A stretch of 64,000 nt of DNA from Chlorocebus sabaeus (taxonomy: Eukaryota; Chordata; Mammalia; Primates; Cercopithecidae): NCBI RefSeq assembly GCF_047675955.1, contig NC_132904.1, positions 83,457,447 through 83,521,446 on the forward strand, in the 5' to 3' direction. Both the position numbers and the translations under genes were made by a program. The notes below the pieces were generated by a model. The model did not search any database and had not been told where the DNA came from. It saw only the letters and a list, made by a program, of their open reading frames with translations. Below are positions 24,593-37,337 of this stretch, piece after piece (position 1 is the stretch's first letter; every line of letters begins with the position of its first letter).

Positions 24593-25650
24593 ATTATTTC
24601 TCAAGCATCACTTCCCCTAGAAGGCCTCTCTTGTTCTTACTCCCACAACTGGCCTCAAGCTCTTTCTCTGAGCTACCACATCATCCATGTACATCATTGT
24701 CATAAGCAGTCAGCATGCAACAATCATTCATTTTTCCATTAATACAAGCATCCATTTAACAAATCTTTGTTAAGTGTTAGCACAGGCCCAAATTTAAGGG
24801 ATTTAGCTGGGAATACAGATACACACAACTGAAAAAGTAACCAATGGTAACAGTCATAGTGTTATAGCTGATGCAACATTAGAGCTTTAAAATATTGACA
24901 AAGATCCTGGTAGTGTACAACATAATCCAAAGGAAGAAGGAATATTTTATTAGAAGCCTGGCCACTCTGGAACTCAATATATATAATAGTAAAGGTTGTT
25001 GTAAATTCAAAGCAAAAAACAAAACAAAAATAAAAAATCTCATACCCTGTCTTGAATGCACCATCATTTAAAAACCACAGGAGTGGTGGTAATTGTGACA
25101 CTGTGGAGCGGTCCTTCTTTGATGTCTCAGTCACTCAGTAAGCCATGTAATTTAAATTGACCCTCTGAGTGAGCTCTGAGAAGTTGGTCTGAAAATATCC
25201 AAGTACATGTTACAATGAGAATGAGAGAAGCAGGAGGGAAAGGCAGGGGCATCAGGAAGGTAGAAGAGAAGGTGGTTTAGAATCAAGCACAAAGAGGGCT
25301 CAAAATCACATGGAAATTGGGACTGGTCAGTCAATTAGCCAGGGGACTAATGACTTTATGCATGCTGCTCTGTAGTCTACCATCATTAGGGGCATCTTAA
25401 ACATAGAAAGAAAGGAACACCCAATTTCATTTCAGGCGCCCAGCCACAGGAACGTTCCTAAGGTCGAGCCTTTGCATTGAAAGTGAGACCGTTATCTAAG
25501 GATTCCTCTCCACACCCTGATTCCTGAGGAGGGTTCAAAGACAGAAACAATGACAGGCCTGTTGCTGGGCTTTGCTGTCTGCAGTAAATGAATGTTCAGC
25601 CCTTGCCCTCCTGACCTGCTTGTCTTTGTTTCTACAGAACAGTGCTCGGC

Positions 25651-26802
25651 ATGGCAGGGATTCCAGGGCTCCTCTTCCTTCTCTTCCTTCTGCTCTGTGC
25701 TGTTGGACAAGTGAGCCCTTACAGTGCCCCCTGGAAACCCACTTGGCCTGCATACCGCCTCCCTGTCGTCTTGCCCCAGTCTACCCTCAATTTAGCCAAG
25801 CCAGACTTTGGAGCCGAAGCCAAATTGGAAGTATCTTCTTCATGTGGACCCCAGTGTCATAAGGGAACTCCACTGCCCACTTATGAAGAGGCCAAGCAAT
25901 ATCTGTCTTATGAAACGCTCTATGCCAATGGCAGCCGCACAGAGACACAGGTGGGCATCTACATCCTCAGCAGTAGTGGAGGTGGGGCCCAACACCGAGA
26001 CTCAGGGTCTTCAGGAAAGTCTCGGAGGAAGCGGCAGATTTATGGCTATGACAGCAGGTTCAGCATTTTTGGGAAGGACTTCCTGCTCAACTACCCTTTC
26101 TCAACATCAGTGAAGTTATCCACGGGCTGCACCGGCACCCTGGTGGCAGAGAAGCATGTCCTCACAGCTGCCCACTGCATACACGATGGAAAAACCTATG
26201 TGAAAGGAACCCAGAAGCTTCGAGTGGGCTTCCTGAAGCCCAAGTTTAAAGATGGTGGTCGAGGGGCCAATGACTCCACTTCAGCCATGCCCGAGAAGAT
26301 GAAATTTCAGTGGATCCGGGTGAAACGCACCCATGTGCCCAAGGGTTGGATCAAGGGCAATGCCAACGACATCGGCATGGATTATGACTATGCCCTCCTG
26401 GAACTCAAAAAGCCCCACAAGAGAAAATTTATGAAGATTGGGGTGAGCCCTCCTGCTAAGCAGCTGCCAGGGGGCAGAATCCACTTCTCTGGTTATGACA
26501 ATGACCGACCAGGCAATTTGGTGTATCGCTTCTGCGACGTCAAAGATGAGACCTACGACTTGCTCTACCAGCAATGTGATGCCCAGCCGGGGGCCAGCGG
26601 GTCTGGGGTCTATGTGAGGATGTGGAAGAGACAGCAGCAGAAGTGGGAGCGAAAAATTATTGGCATTTTTTCAGGGCACCAGTGGGTGGACATGAATGGT
26701 TCCCCACAGGATTTTAACGTGGCTGTTAGAATCACTCCACTCAAATATGCCCAGATTTGCTATTGGATTAAAGGAAACTACCTGGATTGTAGGGAGGGGT
26801 GA
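25651..26802 (+). CDS. PRSS23: Serine protease 23 (secreted trypsin-like protease)
   Basis: This 383-residue frame matches the family length and sequence. The start is the ATG at 25651 (context GGCATGG); the frame can be opened three codons earlier only through a GTG. Residues 1 to about 19 form a hydrophobic signal peptide. A pro-region follows, with an RRKR furin-type site at 125-128 just before QIYGYD. The S1-fold domain has His175 in LTAAHC, Asp246 in DYDYALL and Ser316 in GASGSG, which replaces the usual GDSGGP. Sequons lie at Asn93 and Asn207. The protein is known to be secreted and has been linked to ovary, vascular and tumour biology; its substrate is poorly defined. From memory, residues 17, 111 and 216 differ from human. 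The whole CDS sits in one exon. Confidence 0.97.
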   Translation: MAGIPGLLFLLFLLLCAVGQVSPYSAPWKPTWPAYRLPVVLPQSTLNLAKPDFGAEAKLEVSSSCGPQCHKGTPLPTYEEAKQYLSYETLYANGSRTETQVGIYILSSSGGGAQHRDSGSSGKSRRKRQIYGYDSRFSIFGKDFLLNYPFSTSVKLSTGCTGTLVAEKHVLTAAHCIHDGKTYVKGTQKLRVGFLKPKFKDGGRGANDSTSAMPEKMKFQWIRVKRTHVPKGWIKGNANDIGMDYDYALLELKKPHKRKFMKIGVSPPAKQLPGGRIHFSGYDNDRPGNLVYRFCDVKDETYDLLYQQCDAQPGASGSGVYVRMWKRQQQKWERKIIGIFSGHQWVDMNGSPQDFNVAVRITPLKYAQICYWIKGNYLDCREG

Positions 26803-26887
26803 CACCGTGTTCCTTCCTGGCAGCAGTTAAGAGTCTTCATGGACTTATTTTAGGAGAGGCCAAATTGTTTTTTGTCATTGGCGTGCA

Positions 26888-26890
<3 letters not shown>

Positions 26891-26918
<28 letters not shown>
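26891..26918. repeat. (GT)14 microsatellite in the PRSS23 3' UTR
   Basis: An uninterrupted GT run of 28 bases lies about 90 bases after the stop codon. It is likely length-polymorphic. Confidence 0.97.
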
Positions 26919-26923
<5 letters not shown>

Positions 26924-27045
26924 GTCATATAATCTTTTACCTAATTTCTTAAAATTGCAAGATGACTGGCTTTATTATTTGAAAACCGGTTTGTGTATCA
27001 TACCATATATCATTTAAGCAGTTTGAAGGCATACTTTTGCATAGA

Positions 27046-27051
27046 AATAAA
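27046..27051 (+). terminator. PRSS23: Candidate proximal polyadenylation signal of PRSS23
   Basis: AATAAA followed by an A-rich stretch, about 245 bases after the stop codon. Use is not proven. Confidence 0.4.
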
Positions 27052-29248
27052 AAAATACTGATGTTTGGGGCAATGAGGAATATTTGACAATTAAGTTAAT
27101 CCTTCACATTTTTGAAAACTTTGATTTTTATTTCATCTGAACTTGTTTCAAAGATTTATATTAAATATTTGGCATACAAGAGATATGAATTCATGTGTGC
27201 ATGTGTGTTTTCTTCTGAGATTCATCTTCGTGGTGGGTTTTTTCGTTTTTTTCTCCAGTGCCTGATCATTGATGCTTCCATAAGGTAGTGTTCCTATTTA
27301 GGAACTTTGACAACATTTGTTAGGAAGTTAGAATATTTTGGATTTAAGGCATTTGCACAATAATCTTTGAACAGTAAAACAATGTGTTGACTATACTGAT
27401 ACACATATTAAACTATACCTTATAGTAAACCAGTATCCCAAGCTGCTTTTAGTTCCAAAAATAGTTTCTCTTCCAAAGGCTGTTGCTCTGCTTTGTAGGA
27501 AGTCTTTGCAGATGGCCCTCCCAACTTTAAAGTCATACCAGAGTGGTCAAGACTGTTTAGCCCAACTCTTCCACTTACCAGGATTTCACTCACGTTTCTG
27601 GAGCTAGCTATTTTTCAGAAGACAATAATCAGGGCTTAATTAGAACAGGCTGTATTTCCTTCCAGCAAACAGTTGTGGTCACACTAAAAACAATCATAGC
27701 ATTTTACCCCTGGATTATAGCACATCTCATGTTTTATCATTTGGATGGAGTAATTTAAAATGAATTAAATTCCAGAGAACAATGGAAGCATTGCTTGGCA
27801 GATGGCACAACAGAATAACCACTTGTTTGGAGCCTGGCACAGTCCTCCAGCCTGATCAAAAATTATTCTGCATCGTTTTCAGTGGGCTTTCTGGGAGCTA
27901 TGTACGTCTTCAATTTGGAAACTTCTCTCTCTCATTTATAGTAAAAATACTTGGAAGTTACTTTAAGAAAACCAGAGTGGCCTTTTCCCCACTAGCTTTA
28001 AAAGGGCCCCTTCGAGGTTATAGATAAACAATTAGGTATAATAGCAAAAATGAAAATTGGGAAAATGCAAAATGGATCAGAATCATGCCTTCCAATAAAG
28101 GCCTTTACAAATGTTTTATCAATATTATCAAATTACAGCATATAAAGAAAAGACTTGGACTTACTGTATGTTTTTATTTTATGGCTCTCAGCCTAAGTAA
28201 GCACTTCTTTCTAAATGTATCAGGGAGAAAAAAGCAAATGGACTACAAGGCACATGTTTGCTGTTCTTGCACCCCAGGTAAACCTGAATTGGAGCAATTT
28301 GTGAGGACATTCAGATGGAGCACTGTCACTTAGACATTCTCCAGGGCTTTCTTGAGCTTTTTGGAAGGATAATTCTGATGAGGCACTCAAGGAATATACA
28401 ACCACAGTGCTTTCTTCAAATCATATAAGAAATACTATGCATAGCAAGGAGATGCAGAGCCGCCAGGAAAATTCTGAGTTCCAACACATTTTTCTTTGGA
28501 ATCTAACAGGAATCTAGCCTGAGGAAGAAGAGAGGTCTCCATTTCTATGTCTGGTATTTGGGGGTTTTGTTTGCTTAGTGAAGAAAAGCTCACTGAACGC
28601 CAAGACCAGAATGGATTTTTTTAAAAAATAGATGCTCCTTTTATGAAGCACCTTGATTCCTTGATTGTGATTTTTTTGCAAAGTTAGACAATGGCACAAA
28701 GTCAAAATGAAATCAATGTTTAGTTCACAAGTAGATGTAATTTACTAAAGAATGATACACCCATATGCTGTGTACGGCTTAACTCATAGAACCGTAAAAG
28801 AAAATTGTAAAATAATTCAACATGTCCATCTTTTTAGTGATAGTAAAAGAAAGCATGGTATTAAACTATCATAGTAGTTGACAGAAAAAGAAAAAAGGAC
28901 TCATGGCGTTATTAATGTAACGAGTGCTTTACATGTATTAGTTATACATATTAGAAACATATTTGCCTAGTAAGGCTAGTAGAACCACGTTTCCCAAAGT
29001 GTGCTCCTTAAACACTCATGCCTTACGATTTTCTACCAAAACTAAAAAGGGTCATATTAAGTCAGAGGAAGATGCCTCTTCATTTTCCCTCTCTTTATCA
29101 GAGGTTCGCATGCCTGTCTGCACATTAAAAGCTCTGGGAAGACCTGTTATAAAGGGACAAGTTGAGGTAAAATCTGCATTTAAACAAACATCTCTGATCA
29201 CAAAACCCTTGTTTTCTCATATAATGCCTATGAGCAATCAGGTGTTCT

Positions 29249-29254
29249 AATAAA
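29249..29254 (+). terminator. PRSS23: Candidate distal polyadenylation signal of PRSS23
   Basis: AATAAA sits in TTCTAATAAATACATTC, with T/G-rich sequence within 40 bases downstream (CTTTTGGTTGAGGTG). It is the best candidate for the end of exon 2. Confidence 0.5.
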
Positions 29255-29274
29255 TACATTCTGGGGATCTCTTT

Positions 29275-30454
29275 AACAGCCTTTTGGTTGAGGTGATAAT
29301 GTAGAAAGAATGATGAGTCTGAGTGGGGTCAGGTGCCTTTAGGGTTTAACCAGACCCTGTAACCAGGATTTGGAAGTCTTCACAGCGTGAAATTAGAAAT
29401 AATAAATTTGAAAATTATCAGTCGCTGAGAATCAGAAGTTTGTGGCAGAACTGGGGACACATATTTTACATAGACTTTGCTCTAAATTTTGAATTTTGGA
29501 AAGGAGATAGTGTTTTTAAAAGGTGGGGAAATAGCCTTAAAGAGGTAAAGAAATATGAGCCAGTAAATGGCAGAGTTGTATATTCTTTCTTTTTATTGTT
29601 TTTGGACCAAAAAGGGATTAAAATATCAAGGTCATGCTCCCAATTCCCTGTTCTTTGTGTAGCTCAGTCTACCTGCTTGGGGAGATGGGAAACACCCAGT
29701 GATGCCTGGATCATGTATTCAAGGAATCACTCTTTCCCTAACAAACGCTACAGGAGGTCTTTAACTCAGAACTTGTTAAGGATGACTAAGCCTGTCCCGG
29801 AATGATGACTCTAGGCTACTGTCTGCTAACTGAAGGGTAAATGGCAGCCATCCAGGGAATTCAGAGGAATTCTGACAGTGATCCCCAACACTAAGGGCTT
29901 CCTTCTTACTTTGCCTGGGTTCTGCTGCTATTCACGTCTGCACTTTCTTTGTTCTTGTCATGAACCAGCTCAAGTATACCTTGAAGTTGCCTCTAACCAT
30001 TGATTTCTATGGATGTTTGATAAGGCAGTCATTTCATTTATTCAGAATGGGATTCTTTTGAGAATGCTATGAATAATGAAGCTGGGGCAGCAGCTGTAAG
30101 CCAGGTATGTCTTGGCCAACAAGCATGTTTAATCACCTAATTATTAACCTTTCAAAGCACTGTATAGAGTGCAGACTGGCAGCCATCCTTGCTAATCTAG
30201 GAACAAAGGTGGGGCTGCAGCTCCCTGTGTTTCTCCTCTCTGGGCTTCCATTGTGATTCCTGTGATACCTTCTTTGCCTGGCTCAGCATTCTGAGGGCCT
30301 CCAATAGGGGAAGGGCATTTAAAAATCCTTTCGATGGGATGGGGTCATCGTATATACATAGACATGAGGCCATTTCTGGAAGATCAACAACACATCTGTT
30401 TTTAGTCTGGGGTTCCCCCCGGAGGAGGAAATAAACCAGCTTCCAGAACAAGAG
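29275..30454. other. Intergenic stretch downstream of PRSS23
   Basis: No gene or clear repeat is recognised. A 121-codon open frame (29440-29805) has no known motif. Confidence 0.45.
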
Positions 30455-30466
30455 TAAACAGGGGTT

Positions 30467-30770
30467 GGCTGGGCATGGTGGCTCATGCCTGTAATCCTAG
30501 CACTTTGGGAGGCCGAGGCAGGTGGATCACTTGAGGTGAGGAGATCCAGACTAGCCCTGCTAACATGGTGAAACCCCATCTCTACTAAAAATACAAAAAT
30601 TGGCCGGGCATGGTGGCACATGCCTGTAGTCCCAGCTACTAGGGAAGCTAAGGCAGGAGAATCGCTTGAATCTAGGGGTTGGAGGTTGCAATGAGCCAAA
30701 ATTATGCCTGCACTCCAGCCTAGGCAACAGAGTGAGACTCTGTCTCAAAAAAATTTAAAAAAAATTTTAA
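30467..30770 (+). mobile_element. Alu element
   Basis: A full forward Alu runs from GGCTGGGCATGGTGGC to an A-rich tail with T interruptions. TAAACAGG at 30455-30462 and 30777-30784 is the target-site duplication. Confidence 0.95.
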
Positions 30771-30784
30771 AAAGGATAAACAGG

Positions 30785-33330
30785 ATTGAGAGCTGAGATA
30801 GCAGCCTGGTATGGGAAGATGATGGCCTTGGAGTTGGGCAGACTGATTCCATAGTTGCCTAGTTCCTTATGGCAAATAAATCCCAATGCAGTGTGGTTTA
30901 AAATTTAAACACTCCTATATGATTTAAAGATCCTCCCTCTTCTGGGTTCTAGCTTCTCAGTGGGCTCGGTTGAAGCTGAGGAAGAGAGAAAGGAGACAGG
31001 CATCTTTATCTGACTCACTGCGATGATGTTCTCTCTTCATTGCTTGCTGCTTCTCAGATAACACCAGCTCTTGTACCCTCTTTAGCCCTCACCTGTGGTG
31101 ATATAACCCTCTGTCTCCTGCTTTTGGGGGCACCTTTATCTAACAGATAGCTCTCTCAAATACACAGCCAGCAAGATGCTTCAAGCCCAGTCATCTTGTT
31201 TCCTATTTGCATAACCCACAAGAAACTCATAGGCTTGCTACACCTGTGTGTTAGTGGCTCACTGAGCATTTGGGAGGGAATATGTTTGAGCCTCAACTAA
31301 CTGAAGTGCAAGGGCCCCTGGCAGTAGCAAACTCATTCTGTTTAAAAGACAGATGGGGAAGAGTTCAAAAAGCTAGATTCCAGCCAGCTCATATAGAAAT
31401 TAAGGATTCTGGTAAGGTCTTTTTAATTCACCTTACTTGCTGGGGGATACAGTCAAAGGACTTTAAGTAGGAGCCCTGGTGGGGCCTCATCAGGACCGAC
31501 TTATCCATGAAGGGACAGTGGGCACAGTGCCTGGGGCCCACAGCAGTTTTAGACATCACACAGAAATATTTTAACTTATTTTAAAATCAAAAGAAGAAAG
31601 TGAATTTTTAAGCCTAACAAAATGTGCTAATATAATGTTAATATATTTATATTAACAGCCATAAAATATAGTTTTTAATATGTTTAATGGAGGAGGAGAC
31701 TTATGAAGCCAAAGGTGCTTAGGGCTCACAAAAATCACAATGCAGCCCTGAAACTCATTTATATTTTACAATATCTCTTTGGATGCTAAATAGAGAATGG
31801 ATTTTAGGCAGTGGCAATGGGAAAACTAGTAATCCAGGTAAGAAATGGCAGTGACTTTGACTATGGAAGTAGAGGATAAAGTAAAGGATATTGAATAGTG
31901 GTCATATTTGCAAGAGTATATATTTGAAAGTAGAGCCAACATGAATAGGTGTGGTAAAGGGGGAATCAAGAATGACTGCTTGGCTTGGGGCCTGAGCATC
32001 CAGGTGATTCCAGGTGCCATTTGCTGAGATGGGAAAGACTAAAGGAAGAGAATTAGATTCTGCTGTGGAAATGAAAACCAAGAATTCCTGTGTCAGTAGT
32101 GTTAGGTTTCAGTTGTCTAGCAGACATCCAAATGCCAATGTCAAATGAACTATAGGATCTCTGATTGTGAAGCTCAGTAGAAATATCTCAAATGTACTTG
32201 TAGATGGTATTTAAACCACAGAAAGATAATATCACCTGGGGAGAGAATGAGGCTTGAGAGGAGAAGAAGGCTGAGGACTGAGTCCCAGTCCACCAACATT
32301 TAGTAGAAGAGGAGGAGGGTTCAGCAGAAGAGGAGGAGGAAGAGGAGGAGAAGGAGGAGGAGGCAGTAAGGAAGCTGGTAAGAAGCCACCAATAAGGTTG
32401 AGGACAAAGAGGAAAATGTAGCCTCAAAGAAATCGAGAGAAAAAAGTTGGAAGCCAAGTTGAGGAAGGGGAGACAAAGGGTGGGACAAGATCAGATTGCA
32501 CTTTAGGTTATGTTTAGAAATGTCCCTCTGGCTATGGTGGGAAAGACGGGGTGGAAGGCAGGAGACCAGAGAAGAGTCTGTCTAGTCCTCCAAGCCCCAG
32601 CTGTTTTCATGACAAGCAGAACCTTGCCTTGTGTATCTCTGTGCACCCACCATGCAAGCATGGGGCACTGTGCACCAGGTATGCTTATCATGCCTGTGAA
32701 TGAGGGATTGATTAACTGAATCCTCCAGGGACACTTGGGACAGCTGTGCCCACAAGAAGAGCAAGAACCCAGGCATCAATGGGGTGGTGCAAACATGGGC
32801 TCAGGGAGGCCCCCTGCCATCCCCTCCTGCCTGGAATAATGTTTTCTGAGAAGCAGAAAGTGCAGGGTGACTCTTCAGTGTGGTATTTGTCTATGTGTGT
32901 ATCAAGTGTGTAAAAATACTGAGTGCTCTCTTAGTCTTGATTTATCACTGCCCCTTGTCTTTGGGCTATTAAAAGGACTAAGGCCCTCTCTTCCATAAAG
33001 AGCAAGAACAGCTTTGAGAAGTGTCAAGTTCCAATCCAGTGAAGAAAGACTGAAGTGTTTGCCTTGGAGAGAATGAGGAGAGTCTCAGGAAATGAAATAA
33101 ACAGACAAAGGGGCTAGAATCCGAGCAGCAGCCATGGGAACAGCAGCCGATTCTTGCCATCCAGTGAGCTGTCTTCTCAGGATGGCCTTGCCTGGCTATC
33201 TTCTCTGAAGTTCAATGCTCCTCAGCCCCTTCTTCGGGCAGTTCTTATTGCCCTTCCCTGTTTTTTTGTCCTGCTCTGCACTTATCACTAACTCTGTTAT
33301 ATTTATGTATTTGTCCTCTGCCACTAGAAT
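30785..33330. other. Intergenic stretch, no gene seen
   Basis: No gene recognised. The part at 31480-31750, with GGCCCACAGC and complementary-looking GC-rich ends around an AT-rich core, might be an old DNA transposon fossil, but I cannot name it. A GGA-rich tract lies at 32306-32367. Confidence 0.4.
32306..32367 (+). repeat. (GGA)n purine-rich microsatellite
   Basis: An imperfect GAGGAGGA / GAAGAGGAGG run of about 60 bases, all purine on this strand. It explains the poly-Ser open frame on the complement. Confidence 0.9.
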
Positions 33331-33339
33331 GTAATTTCA

Positions 33340-33440
33340 TGAGGACAGAGGTTTTTGTCTGTTGTGTCCACAATTAGTACAGTGCCTGGCATGTAGGTTC
33401 TCAATAAATAATGTTATTCAAATGGGTGATTGAATGAATG
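33340..33440 (+). repeat. L2 3'-end-like relic
   Basis: CAGTGCCTGGCATGTAGGTT then CTCAATAAATAATG and GATTGAATGAATGA are typical of L2 3' ends. A second diffuse piece may lie at 33590-33720. Confidence 0.6.
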
Positions 33441-36400
33441 ATCCCAGATGGTTTATATAACCCAGAAAATGATAACTTAGGATTACTTGAGCTTGGATAT
33501 TCCTTGGGTCCAAACACATCCCAGAATAAAACTCTTGTGGTGTTTTGTATGTATTCTGTTCTATTCTAGCATGTGTTACATTGCTGTTGTTATTTATGTG
33601 TCTGTCTCTCCTACTAGACTATGAGCCTTGCAAGAGCAGGGGCTGAGTTCTGTTCTTCTCTGTCTTCCTTTATCTATCCCATGGTCTAGCACAGGAATTA
33701 TTTGTGAGAAAATGAGTGTCTGTCTGTCTTGACCTGTCATGACAGAGATCCTTTCCCACATCTCACAGGCAACAAGCTAGAGTTCAGTGCTATCTATCAC
33801 CTCCTCTCCAGCTCCCCTGCCACTGCCCTGATTTCACCTTGATTTTTCTCCTTTAACTATGACAGCAGGTTCCAAATCGGATTCTGAGCCTCCCAGCTCA
33901 CCCACACCTGCCCAAGACATGTTCTGAAGCAAAGACATGATCAGGCCCCTCCCCTATGTTTCCTATTGACTAGATGCTGGTTACTAGAGAAGTTTAGTTT
34001 TCTTAGCCTTGAATCCATGACCCATCCAATATAGTGATCAGATTTATCCCCCATTGCTTTCCAGAGTCACATAACCTGGCATCTAGCCAAGTTGCACCAA
34101 ACGCATCTGTGTTTTCAACCCTCTCTCATCGCTCAAGCTCTTCTACCCTCTAGCTAGGTTGTCCTTCCTCCATCTCTTCAATTAGTCAATCAGTCAGTTA
34201 TTCATTCAGCAAATGTCCTCAAGCCCACCTCGGTGCCAGTCACTGTGTTCACACTGGGGCTGCAGAGATGACTGAGATACATCCCTGTGCTCAGGGTTGT
34301 TTATGTGTCTTCTCCTTTTGAGGTCACTGTAGTCATGACTCTTGCTGTACCTCCCAGAGTGATGAGGCTCAGTAACTACCGTCTCCACAAAATACCTTGG
34401 CCTCAGTACAATGGAATTGCCACTTTGTAAATTGAATGAGTTGAGTGTTTCCCATACATTTTAATAAATCATTGAGTTACCATCCTGCCTGATGATTACA
34501 TTTCCTTTCTTGGATTTATTAATACTTGCTCCACATCCAGTTCCCTGATGGAAAATGCCATGTTTGGTAAACTACTATAGCCCCAAGCATGACTAATATC
34601 CTCTGTGGATAAGGCATTCTGGTACATAAGGACACTGTTTTTTTAAAGTGACAGGTTTTACTACTCCAGGATGATTTCCAGACCAGCTGAACACAGAGTT
34701 GGAATAGAAATGCCACCATTTTGCCTTTCTACTCTCACAGAAAAAAATGTGTTCATTGAGTATAACATAATATCAGGAAGAATTCATTCAATTCCTTCAT
34801 TATATCTTTACCGATCAGCCTCTTTATGCTTCGTTTTGTTCTTCAAGCTGTTTAGTGTCCCAAATGCTCTTCACTCTATTTGTCTGAGTTCTTGAAAATT
34901 GTAAAATCCTATGAAGATTCATCTGCAAAAAAGTTTAACTTGAAAATCTAATTATTTATAAGACCCACTTTTGTGAAAGAATAATACATAATGATCATAT
35001 TTGAGTCTAAAAATCTGGACATTTATAGTTGTAATCAGATTTATTTACAGTCTATATTTTTTCAAATGGCCTATTTTTCCTTGAAAATATAGTTTTTGAG
35101 GGGCAAGAAAGCCTTTTTTGTGATTTTTTTTATTACCTTCTAACTGAGCTTCTGTTTCCCTCATGCTTTCTATTTCATGTATAGTATATTTTGGATCATG
35201 TTTTTCTTGACTCTGGAACTTCCTGTAACTTTTTATATGGTGTTTCTTTTAGATACTGTTTTCAAAACTTTTTCTTTTGAAATGTGTCAATCTGTCCAGA
35301 GAATTAAGTTAATGGTGTGCCTATTTTTAAACTCTTTAGATAGCTATAGTTGAAAAGACAAAAACAAAGCGAGAAATTATGTGACTACAGATAGAACTTT
35401 TCCAAATGGCTAACGGACATTTTTGAGACAAAACTCCATACTTTTATTGAAACACCTATATTTCTGGCTCATGGCTTGTCACTGTATTCTGGAAGTAAGA
35501 CAAAGAGGCTTGTCTAGTGGACCTGAACACCAATTAGAGTTTCTTTTCAAGACATCACTATTCAGCTCTCCTGTTTGCCACTGGCCAGTTGACTTTTTAT
35601 AGCCAGTGAAAATCCATCCAAGAATCCTGCAGTTTCTTCATGAACTTGTTCTTGTAACGAATTTACATTATGTTCAGATCATTCATTTATGAAACCAACA
35701 AGCATGTTATGTGCCAGATACTTTTATGAATGATTTACATATATTAATTCATTCACTTCCCACTATAAACCTATGAAGTAGGCATTGATTTTGTATCTAT
35801 GTCAGAGAGGGGCTAATTGAAACAAGGTAACTTGCCAAAAACACACAGCTAGAAATGCGATCCATATTTTAGCAGTCTGCCTTGGGAGTTCATGCTCTGA
35901 TTCTACTAATAGCAAGGTGCCATGAGACTACCAAGAATGTAGCAACTAACCATGCCTCCAGATTGGGAGACAGGAGCCTCAGGGAAGATAAATACAGAAC
36001 AAGAGATGTTTGATCCTTGATCAAGGTGCTTAATCCTTGATTTAATCCCTGTTAGCAACTGATGAGCACATACTAAATTACCTGCAAAGAAGATATACCA
36101 GAAAAAAATATGTGCACATATCTGCAAAGCTGTATTACATACCCAAAAACTTTGTATCATCAGTACAACTGTAAAACAAATTATGTGTGACTTGATTCAT
36201 TTACACATGCTAACCAAATATTTTCAGATTTCCTTTATGCTGTGCCACATCATATGTATCATTAATTGAAATCTATTTTGAATGGCCAACATTCAGAAGT
36301 TTCTCGAGTGCCTGGGAGGGATCTAAATTTTTAAGACACACTACTGTTGCAACCATTGTTTTACATTATAACATGATTCTGATCAATTTGTGTTTAATAA

Positions 36401-37323
36401 GTGTTTCTGACCATTGAGGAAGACCTTTCCTTTCTAAATCAACACGAAACTTGAAAAAATAAATCAAAATTTTGAAATATCACCTTGTTCTGTAGATTCA
36501 GACTAAATGATCTCAGATTTCTTCATGTGTTGGAAAATGTACTTTAAAAAAACTTTCCCCAAGGCATCTTCTTTGCCAGCTGGACTGACTTTTGCTCTTT
36601 CTTGGATTGCCCCCTAGTGGTTTATTTAACTTATGACTGTTTCCCAAATGCTCCTGGGCAACTCGTGGTTGCTTTGAATTTGCTTTTAGTTTGATCCTTT
36701 CCATACCTTCTCCCATTTGCACAGAGGGGCTTCCAAAGACAGTGTCTTTGAATGAGAGTGAGCAATGTGCAAAATGGCCCAAACACTTAGTGGTAATTAA
36801 TACATGCTATTAATGATGGTGGTGAAATCCTTCTTTCAAGTTTGTTCTCTTACTTTTTTTCTTTGTGCTGTTTTTAACTTTGCCCACTCTTTACTTTCTT
36901 CCCTCTGTTAACATCCTACTGGAGTGGTGCCGGGTAATCTGGTGGCACAGGATGACTTACAGGCAATGCTGTGTCTTGAAAAAGCCAATTAGGAATTCTG
37001 AATGCTGCTGGGCGGGAGTCCTATGCTCTCACCCATATAACAAGTCAGCACTCCATAGGCCTCAGTCAGACCCAGACTTCTTGGCTCCTTCTGGGTAGCT
37101 GAGGCTATGACTCGCTGGTCCAGACACTTAAGCATCATTCAAATCGCAAGAAAAATCTTTGAGTTTCTGTAGAAAGCCAGCAAGAGGCCCAGCCAGCATC
37201 ACAGACCTGACACTCTGCAGAACTCTGGGTCCAGGCCACCTGCACCAATTAGAGCAGAACCAAGACATTCAGTGCAACATGCATTATTAATCCAAAACCT
37301 TTTTCAATAAGAAAAAAGCCAAT
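33441..37323. other. Intergenic stretch with a MIR relic, no gene seen
   Basis: About 3.9 kb with no supported gene. A MIR-type SINE lies at about 35700-35865 on the plus strand (GTGCCAGATACTTTTATG, AACCTATGAAGTAGGC, and AACTTGCCAAAAACACACAG in order). An L2/MIR-like phrase occurs near 34180-34270. Confidence 0.5.
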
Positions 37324-37337
37324 TATTGGCTCAATTT

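Larger units (their letters stand above)
18689..25637 (+). other. PRSS23: PRSS23 intron 1
   Basis: It runs from the GTGAGT donor at 18689 to the acceptor TTTGTTTCTACAG ending at 25637, with a good pyrimidine tract. It is about 6.9 kb and, unusually for this window, has almost no Alu or L1 copies. It contains two pairs of short direct repeats: 20678-20792 with 21767-21880, and 22803-22848 with 24547-24592. I see no additional coding exon. Confidence 0.75.
25638..29274 (+). other. PRSS23: PRSS23 exon 2 (CDS plus long 3' UTR; end inferred)
   Basis: The exon begins right after the acceptor at 25637 and holds the complete reading frame. A 3' UTR of roughly 2.5 kb follows. Candidate polyadenylation signals AATAAA lie at 27046-27051 and 29249-29254. 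I favour the distal one because a long last exon fits what I recall of PRSS23 transcripts, but both could be used. No Alu or L1 interrupts the interval, which also fits transcribed UTR. Confidence 0.6.

Noticed and set aside
25642..25650. Three extra codons at the PRSS23 N-terminus (start at GTG)
   Set aside because: The ATG at 25651 has good context, begins a proper signal peptide and gives the family length of 383 residues.
32188..32457. Poly-Ser minus-strand frame
   Set aside because: Produced by the GGA microsatellite at 32306-32367.
36513..36782. 89-codon minus-strand frame
   Set aside because: No recognised domain, no splice or promoter context; chance frame.
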